Shown one piece after another: positions 57,417 to 64,000 of a DNA stretch of 64,000 bases. The DNA is from Chiridota heheva. Its lineage: Eukaryota; Echinodermata; Holothuroidea; Apodida; Chiridotidae. The position numbers were made by a program, and so were the translations under genes. The notes beneath the pieces are model-generated. The model ran no database searches. It was not told the origin of the DNA and worked only from the letters and a program-made list of their open reading frames with translations. Numbering within the stretch: position 1 is the first letter of the stretch; each line of letters opens with the position of its first letter. The DNA lies in assembly GCA_020152595.1 (NCBI GenBank), contig JAIGNY010002143.1, forward strand, positions 515,001 to 579,000. Reading direction: 5' to 3'.

Positions 57417-57907
57417 GGAGCAGCCCGAAAAAGTGGGTATTTTGAAATACCCAAAAAATGGATACTTTTATGTATTACGTCATCGCATGAGCCTACACAT
57501 TTGACTAGCCCACACTAAACATCGGGTTTCTCATTTTCCGCTCCGGATTGTCCAAAATTCAAATGGATATCTGGAAATTTTGGAGACGGATAGTAAATAC
57601 ATATTCAAAACTTTTTGCCCCTGCTTTTTTAAATTCATTGTCGTCTCTTTGAGAAAATGAACAAAACAGACTAAGGCGACAGTGAATTTCAAAAAGCAGC
57701 GGCAAAAAGTTTTAATATCTATTTATTATCCGTCTCCAAAATTTCCAGATATTCATTTAAATTTTGGACAATCTGGAGCGGAAAATGAGAAACCCCATAT
57801 GTTTAGTGTGGGCTAGTCAAATGTGTAGGCTCATGCGATGACGTAAAACATAAAAGTACCCAATTTGTGGGTATTTTAAGTACCCAGTTTTTCGGGTTGC
57901 TCCTAAA
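57417..57907. mobile_element. ~490-bp long palindrome (foldback element)
   Basis: Left GGGAGCAGCCCGAAAAAGTG pairs with right inverse AGGAGCAACCCGAAAAACTG. GTCATCGCATGAGCCTACAC pairs with GTGTAGGCTCATGCGATGAC, and GGAAATTTTGGAGACGGATA with ATCCGTCTCCAAAATTTCCA. The arms are about 240 bases and the centre is near 57657. The target duplication is not clear. Confidence 0.87.
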
Positions 57908-58140
57908 CTGTCTGATATCCAAACAAGAGTGATATAAGTGCTATCTGGTATATAGCATTTTCAGGATTTGTTGTCATAACAACGTTTTAAGAGACAAAAT
58001 GGCTCACTTCAAATATCTTCTTCCGTTTTTTTCACTACTGTATATGATTCCGTGAATAAAATGGAGAGAAAGTGAGCAATATGATTGCTTTGAAATCATG
58101 TTCTTGTTTAAACTATAATGAAAGAAGTGCTTTAAATGCC

Positions 58141-58197
58141 ATTTGGCCGCCGGTGCTCCCCCTGTTCCGCCGCCGGTGCTCCCCCTGTTCCGCCGCC
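58141..58197 (+). repeat. Two 27-bp GC-rich tandem units
   Basis: GCCGCCGGTGCTCCCCCTGT then TCCGCC, twice in direct succession, in an AT-rich surrounding. Confidence 0.85.
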
Positions 58198-59504
58198 TCA
58201 TGCAATGGTTACATCAAATTATTCCATTTTATAATCTTAACCACGTGGCATAAACATACATGTTTGGGGCTGAACCCTGAATCATCTTCATTATAGAAAA
58301 TATACTCCTTTACAAGGGTCCGTGTGAGAGGCTCTGTGCCTGCAAGTAACAATATTGGTTGGAAAACATTGTAAATCATCAACAGCTAAACACCTAGCCT
58401 TGAATAAGGGATAATTATAATTTCATAACGATATTGGAAAATGAGTCACAAATTTCTCTTTCCCGGTTACCATGGTCAGATGGTAGTTACCATTGCTTGC
58501 CTATTATTTTTTTACTGTGGCAACCATGCACGGGGGGAGGGGTGATTGGCGAACATCAAAATATTGTGACCCTGATCAAGGATTACGAACATCCTTGCCC
58601 TGATGCATGTATTATCAACTTTATGTAATACTATAACAAATGGCCTTTTGTCATATACATCTTAGCATCTTAACACTAAAATGATCCTCCAGCCAATACC
58701 GGGAACACGGTAACATACTCATATCGGGATTAGTTTACAACACTAAGCTTGCAATGACAGTTCTGAATTTGGATCGGATGTGGATGAAGACCGATTTTCA
58801 CGTTGCTTATTTTGAGAAATGATTATAGGACCAAAATCCCTATTTAAAGGACCGTCGTTTAACAACTCATCCGATGGTCGGTGAGCGCCACCCAACCAAA
58901 GATAACTATTACCAAATGCTGAGTGAGGATAATGTAGGATGCAAATGGCCGACAAATTTAAAATAATAAATTGCACATACTTATGAAGACACCAGTTTGA
59001 CAAATACAGACAGATGAAATATCGTGAAAAGAGTCGCGGTGTGGCAGTTACAGGAAGAGAAGGTGTATGGTATTTCCATAATATTTTTCAACGAGATAAA
59101 CACCAAGAAATTTGATATACGCCACTTACTGAGGATAAGTATGATTAATATTCAGGAGAGACTGTTAACTTCATTAGTTTTTAATGTTGATTTAAAACTA
59201 TAAATAAGCCGTGGAAGAATTAAGTGAAAAAATATGGTTGCTACGAACCAGTCATATGTAATTCACATTCTCATATTTCAGGAAAATAACTTTGGTGGAG
59301 TACAATAAGTTAGGATCATAAGGAAAATGAAATATAATAACATTTATGTAAATAAGATAAAGGAATGGCCTGGGTGCAGGTGTTGAGGTCCATCAAAAGA
59401 GCAAGCTTTCAAATCTGAGAGTGAAGATAATTTTTACTGACAAACTGTCGATCATTCATCGATTTCATATTAGCATGCCAATCCAACATACTAAAGCTAA
59501 ATCC

Positions 59505-59930
59505 ATCCAAGCCATTAGGCTCATTGAGTTGGTGCTTATCCCCGGTTTCAATGGCGCAAGCGGATGAGAGTACAATATTTCCCCTGGACGGGACGCCAGT
59601 CCATCGCAGAATAACTTCCCAGCAGTGCTGATATTCATTTTACAGCTGGGTGGACTGAAGCAAGTAGAGTAAAGTGTCTTGCTCAAGGACGCAACGACGG
59701 GAATCGAACTCGGTACCTTATAATACGAGCATGACTCATTAACCACTGGAGGAGACGCCAGTCCATCGCAGATTAACTCCCCAGCAGTGCTGATATTCAT
59801 TTTACAGTTAAGTGGACCGAAGCAAGTAGAGTAAAGTGTCTTGCTCAAGGACGCAACGACGGGAATCGAACTCGGTACCCCTCGAATACGAGTATGACTC
59901 CTTAACCACCGAGCCACAGCACCTCTACCA
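59505..59930 (-). mobile_element. tRNA-derived SINE family 1, copy with internal duplication
   Basis: On the minus strand from 59925: GCTGTGGCTCGGTGGTTAAG matches an A box (TGGCTCGGTGG), and CCGAGTTCGATTCCCGTCGT matches a B box (GTTCGATTCC). The body follows. The unit from CGCCAGTCCATCGCAGATTA to GAATCGAACTCGGTACC occurs twice (59597-59735 and 59755-59885), so the SINE carries a partial tandem duplication of about 160 bases. Confidence 0.85.
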
Positions 59931-60049
59931 ATCCAACATACATGTGACAATTTTTGCCAACATAGCTCAACCTTATACGGTGGCCCAACGTAGTGAGTGC
60001 TAGCTGGGAGGTTATGACTTATGACTTTAAAAAAAAAAGGTAAGGATGA

Positions 60050-60250
60050 CTAGTAACTTAGTTCCACACGATGGTGCTTCACGTCGCGTGTAACGGACTA
60101 TGTAGGTGCGACCGATTTTTAAGCAAGTTAATCCCAAGTGGGATAAAAGCCAGGAGTACCCGGAGAAAAGGCCACGACGCCGAGTATCGAACCCATGTAC
60201 AGATGTGAAAAAACAGCGGTGCACAGCCAGAGCTTTAACATTCGGCTGTC
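60050..60250 (-). mobile_element. Possible third tRNA-derived SINE
   Basis: On the minus strand, GTACATGGGTTCGATACTCG looks like a B box (GGGTTCGATAC), preceded by AAAGCTCTGGCTGTGCACCG, which may be a worn A box. The body resembles spacer sequence of no known gene. Only one copy is in the window, so this is tentative. Confidence 0.4.
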
Positions 60251-60253
60251 TAT

Positions 60254-60275
60254 AGAGAGAGAGAGAGAGAGAGAG
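60254..60275 (+). repeat. (GA)n microsatellite at a SINE tail
   Basis: Eleven GA units right beside the tail end of SINE family 2 copy 2 (minus strand), as expected for a simple-sequence SINE tail. Confidence 0.85.
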
Positions 60276-60276
60276 T

Positions 60277-60514
60277 TGAACACACAATTACAATGACGGG
60301 GTCGTCGCCTGCGTATTCGGTTATGATAGTAACAATGCTATCACGAAACGCTTAATACGACCCGGACGAGAACACAGGTACGACGTACGGACAGACATAA
60401 CATCGACAACCAAGTCAATGTCCACGGCCTTTGATAACCAGTTGTGGTGCACTGGCGTGTCTACCCACCCCAGGCTTGAAAGGGCCTCGTGGTCTGTTAT
60501 GGCTACACCACAAA
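60277..60514 (-). mobile_element. tRNA-derived SINE family 2, copy 2
   Basis: Shares with the 9448 copy CGTCGCCTGCGTATTCGGTT, CACGAAACGCTTAATACGAC and CACGGCCTTTGATAACCAGT. The B box is damaged (the bases before TTCAAGCC are changed) and the spacing between boxes is shortened. It has an inserted GTACGGACA near 60385. Its tail side abuts a (GA)n run at 60254-60275. Confidence 0.82.
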
Positions 60515-61642
60515 GATTGTCTATAGAGCTATATATAGAGCTATATATTCGCCATGGAAACTTTAGGAAAGATTCTGCTTGTTTGAAGAAACAACTGTAA
60601 ACCGGGATGGGGCCACGCATGAGTGGTTTCAAGTAGAAGTGAAACCTCTTTCTCATATCAGGCTGAAAACAGCGCATTCAATGCAAAATTTCAGGAAAGA
60701 TTGAAAACTAATACTCTTCATTCTACTTTGCATGCATTATACTCTTTGCATAAGTTCTTTGACATTTTCTCCTAGTAGAAAACAATCTTTGTATATAATT
60801 TGAATTCCTGAGCAGCAATCGGACAGTCAGACAGTAGCAAACCTTTTATCAAAGAATGGAGCTTTTGTTTTGAAGTTCAAACAGATCCTTCCAACACCGT
60901 GTGTAATGATTGAAAACAATTTTCGGGAAAAATATTAGTAGGTGAGTATTCTTAAACTTCTTTGGCAGTTTGGTGTCAGTATTGCAACGCACATAGTCTG
61001 CGATCGACAGGTCCTTACGGTACAAATGGTATCCTTCAGAGTTAGATACAAGGGTGTCTAGGCAACCCTTCAAATCATGCAGTGTTGTTCTGTACAACAA
61101 ATAGCATAGGCAGAACCTCTGTCAACTAAGAGATGGTACGCTGTGGTCAAGGTTAAAAGTGTCCATCTCTTGCTTTAATTTACTAAAAGGTTAAAGGATG
61201 ATAATAAAACAATGATAATGAAAATGTTATAAAGCCGCCTACATGTCAGCGTGTACTGTCTTGTATGTCTTCCCGCGTTACACACTGCGTCTTAAAACCC
61301 TTTAGATAGTTTGATCCCTGGTTACACCCATTATTATTTTGTTTAATGTTATCGTTACAAGTGCATAGAAGGCAAAGTAATGTACGCATGTCATACAGAA
61401 TGCGAGATTTTGTCTATATGTAATTTACTCCAATTTGTTAACTCAATGTCAAAATGTTACCTTTTAAGCCGTTCAATTTGAATTTTTCAAATAACTGCTT
61501 CGAGACAAACAAGAAATGTATAAAGTCTCTGCCAGATTTTCCACTTGTTTCAAAAGCAGCGTGGTGAACATATGAATGGATGTACAGTTAGAACATCAGT
61601 TTTAGGTATAAGTCTTAAGATTTGTACCTTGTATACATAATA

Positions 61643-61877
61643 CAGTGGCGTAATTCCATTAAAAAAAGTGTGGGGTGGGGTAGGATTTGCAAGATTGGTC
61701 TTTTACGGTGACACCGAAGGTTTCGTCGTGAGGTTTAGGGGCCCGCTGGGGTCCAGGGGGTGAATCCCACGCAAAATTAAGGGTGATGATAATAAGGATT
61801 ATCCTCCCTTGTCAACCAGTGGAGGACATACTCATTCCCCCCCCCCTCCCCCATCCCCTACTAGATTTACGCCCATG
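61643..61877. mobile_element. Possible short hAT-like element
   Basis: Left end CAGTGGCGTAATTCC and inverted right end CATGGGCGTAAATC, then G-rich on the left and C-rich on the right as in the other hAT copies here. The flanking 8-mers (ACATAATA and ATTATAAA) match poorly, so the element is called from its ends alone. Confidence 0.5.
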
Positions 61878-62309
61878 ATTATAAACAACACTTGTTCTAA
61901 CTGTTTTTTACTCCAAAACAGTAGCTCCATAATCCTTTCGTCTAGCGAAACATCAATGGATGATTGGGAAATAGTTTGTGTTTTCAATAAGTTGGGCAGA
62001 TAATATGCCGGAATATGTTTCTTAATTCTTTCGTTGTGTTTTTGATAGTACTTGTGTATACCGAAGTGTCATCGTATTTCTCCATAATTATTATCTTGTA
62101 ATACGGTCTTATTCTGATTCTCTATTTTGGGACGTTAACGAAAATTTGTGCAGGCACGAGTATACAGAGCATATATCATCGGATCATACATGTCATATAT
62201 ATGGAGTAACCAAAATAGTATGATGTACGGATTAACTTTTACTGGAACGGGAATTCAACAACATGTATGTTCAGGGCCGTATACCTTTAGGGACAGGGGA
62301 CATGCCCCC

Positions 62310-62345
62310 ACACACCACACATACACACATACACACACACACACT
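62310..62345 (+). repeat. (CA)n microsatellite
   Basis: CACACCACACATACACACAT followed by ACACACACACACAC. A weaker CA run lies at 62440. Confidence 0.85.
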
Positions 62346-62644
62346 TGTCTGTAATAATAAAAAAAATCATATTGGAGAAAGTTTGCCTCTTGTCTCCCCA
62401 CTTTTAAAACAATTCAAGCCATGCTCCCCCTTCCCCCACTTTACACACACACTTTTGGATGATAAACTGAGAATTACTGCTCTGTGTATTAAATATATTT
62501 TGAAAGAAAAACAAATCGGTTGATGGTATATTGCAGGCCATAGGAATGTGGATACTGGGCATGTGGATGATGAACACAATTATACTGAATTTATGTAGGC
62601 TTAATAACCATTTAGCAAATCAGTTTCTTCGTAGTGCTCTTTGT

Positions 62645-62725
62645 CTGCAACTGTAGTTAAGATAGCTATCGGTATTATCAAAGAGCTTCGGTATTATCAA
62701 AGAGCTTAAGCTCTTTGGTATTATA
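62645..62725 (+). repeat. Short tandem and palindromic repeat
   Basis: CGGTATTATCAAAGAGCTT occurs twice in direct order, followed by AAGCTCTTTGGTATTAT, its inverse, so the segment can fold. Another hairpin, AAGGAGCTTCTAGTGTAGAA then GCTCCTT, lies at 62834-62860. Confidence 0.75.
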
Positions 62726-63001
62726 TAGCTTTCAAATCAGTCCGCTGACACTGTATGCGCTAAGTGTAAATATCTTTGTAATTTCCTTGGATAGCTTGCT
62801 TTCACGGTCACTCGCCCACAGACCGTTTTCACAAGGAGCTTCTAGTGTAGAAGCTCCTTGGTTTTCAGCACTCCTCATCCTATGGTCGTGATCACCAGGC
62901 CATATCAGACAATGTCCTTGCCACCTATAACACGGTCCAATGAATATTACGTGACATTCCTTTCAGATGGAGGAATTCACAGAATTTTGTGACAGCAATT
63001 T

Positions 63002-63166
63002 TAAAGGCCAGTTGTCTCTAACGTACGAGGTAAATGAAATTTAATTACTTTGTTTTGATTGGTCGAAACGCAATGGCACAGCGTGCACTTACATTGATAG
63101 GCCAATCAGTATCATTTTGGAATAAATTGTACGCCGCCACATTTTAATCACGATAGATGGCCTTTA
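63002..63166. mobile_element. MITE family C, intact 165-bp copy
   Basis: Left TAAAGGCCAGTTGTCTCTAA, right inverse TAAAGGCCATCTATCGTGAT. The middle has TTGATTGGTCGAAACGCAAT and TTGATAGGCCAATCAGTATC. Flanking TTAA/TA fits a short target duplication. This copy defines the family used to interpret 11800-12490. Confidence 0.75.
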
Positions 63167-63169
63167 AGA

Positions 63170-63929
63170 TAGTTTGGGAGTTAAAACTTCTTTTTATATT
63201 TCTGCTCTGGACAGATCCGGAAATCTGCAGAAAGAATTCACTATTACAGGATGCATCATATTCCCCCCACCCCCACATCCCCCAAAAAAAAAAGAGGGAC
63301 AAATCACCAGCTTCTGCCTACATGTTATAAAATATAAATGAACAGGCAATGCCCACATAGGCCTACATGAATGCTGATTGAACTCTTCAAACATATCAAA
63401 GAATTAATTTTAACGTGATTTAGGTGCTGAATTGAGTGCCAGACTGTATGCTTATTCCTGTATGTGCCTCCTCCCCTCCCTTTAGATTCAAAATTTTTCT
63501 AAATGAGAAGCATTCTTACTCGAAAATGACAAGGGAGTTGTTGTGTTGGAACGCTCATCTGCTAAATGCATTCATATACAGACTGTCAGATTGTTGTGTT
63601 GTGATGTTAAAAGGGAGGCTCGTCTCAGTCAAATACGGTAAAAATGGGGATACTATATTTTGACGTCACTTCCGGTTGTGGAGGCAAGATCCGATCCTCT
63701 GTCTGTTTGTACCACACAGTACAGCCAGACACTAGCATGTACGTTGTGTGTGCAGAATTACATACACAGCGCATTACGTTACTGTGACGAGAAACTTATT
63801 TGTTTTTTTTCAATGCGTTTTTGTCAGAAAGCGAAAGTGAAATTTTAGTATTATAATACTACAATGATAGTCCCCAAATGAAAATTACTGAAGAAAAAAA
63901 AAAGAAGAAGATGAAAGCAAAAGTCAAAA
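63170..63929. other. Unassigned
   Basis: Short frames at 63436-63663 and 63660-63848 have no support. An A-rich tract at 63893-63916 precedes the tRNA-like head at the window end. Confidence 0.45.
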
Positions 63930-64000
63930 TAAACGATACTACTGGGGCTCGAACTCACGACATAATTTGAATCTTTTTTATATTCGTTCGCCGCAACTAT
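63930..64000 (-). mobile_element. tRNA-like head at the window edge
   Basis: On the minus strand, TAGTTGCGGCG at the window end resembles an A box, and GTGAGTTCGAGCCCCAGTAG a B box, about 40 bases apart. It may be a SINE head, a tRNA pseudogene or a real tRNA gene cut by the window; the stems cannot be checked without the missing 5' side. Confidence 0.4.

Larger units (their letters stand above)
56400..59500. other. Mostly unassigned, with a long palindrome and a 27-bp duplication
   Basis: Outside 57417-57907 and 58141-58197 no feature was found. Short frames lack support. Confidence 0.45.
60560..63000. other. Mostly unassigned, with a possible hAT element and microsatellites
   Basis: No gene supported. 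See separate entries for 61643-61877, 62310-62345 and 62645-62725. Confidence 0.45.

Noticed and set aside
59465-59950. 161-codon minus-strand frame
   Set aside because: Entirely within the SINE and its internal duplication; the repeated peptide block is the duplicated SINE.

Overview
This window is AT-rich nuclear DNA of an animal, most likely a marine invertebrate. The evidence is a multi-exon gene with GT-AG introns, tRNA-derived SINEs, jockey-like and RTE-like LINE remnants, several hAT elements, many MITEs with terminal inverted repeats, and long (TA)n and minisatellite arrays. No bacterial-style operon, ribosome binding site, CRISPR array or rRNA gene is visible. I cannot name the species from the sequence; the repeat mix would suit an echinoderm or another marine deuterostome or lophotrochozoan, and that is inference.

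The only convincing host gene is on the + strand at 46498-54123. Seven exons can be traced by open frame, splice signals and compatible phase. They encode about 385 residues of the C-terminal part of an acidic, coiled-coil, probably cytosolic protein. The 5' exon or exons were not identified. One coiled-coil exon faintly recalls ABIN/TNIP-type adaptor proteins, as a hypothesis only. Other candidate exons (13540-13794 minus, 21092-21170 plus, 33059-33400 minus, 43877-44214 plus) are weak.

Layout. 1-5.3 kb holds a MITE, a SINE and a short perfect-looking palindrome. 5.3-7.55 kb holds a 62-bp repeat and a 1.7-kb array of 45-bp units that opens a fake 336-codon frame. 7.8-12.5 kb holds a tandem duplication, MITEs and a tandem array built from a MITE end; one MITE sits inside another. 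14.45-16.39 kb is a decayed LINE 3' half (RT thumb, RNase H, Cys/His tail), with a second copy of its end at 26.85-27.48 kb. 17.8-26.5 kb holds simple and ~230-bp repeats, two adjacent MITEs and a 16-bp satellite. 28.5-30.3 kb is a C-rich minisatellite and (TA)n-bearing tandem duplications. 31.6-34.1 kb holds hAT-type non-autonomous elements. 35.97-40.02 kb is a minisatellite split by a LINE tail with ATT/GTT microsatellite and by a hAT transposon flanked by a perfect 8-bp target duplication; that transposon itself carries a smaller hAT element. 42.87-43.42 kb is a 550-bp near-perfect palindrome ending in (TA)n. The host gene follows, with repeats in its introns. 54.8-64 kb holds a duplicated piece of the gene's last exon, an RTE-like LINE fragment, a ~490-bp palindrome, and several SINEs and MITEs.

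Nothing here supports a new multi-gene biological system. What stands out is the layered record of transposition: insertion into satellites, nesting with readable target-site duplications, and transposon ends that became tandem repeats.
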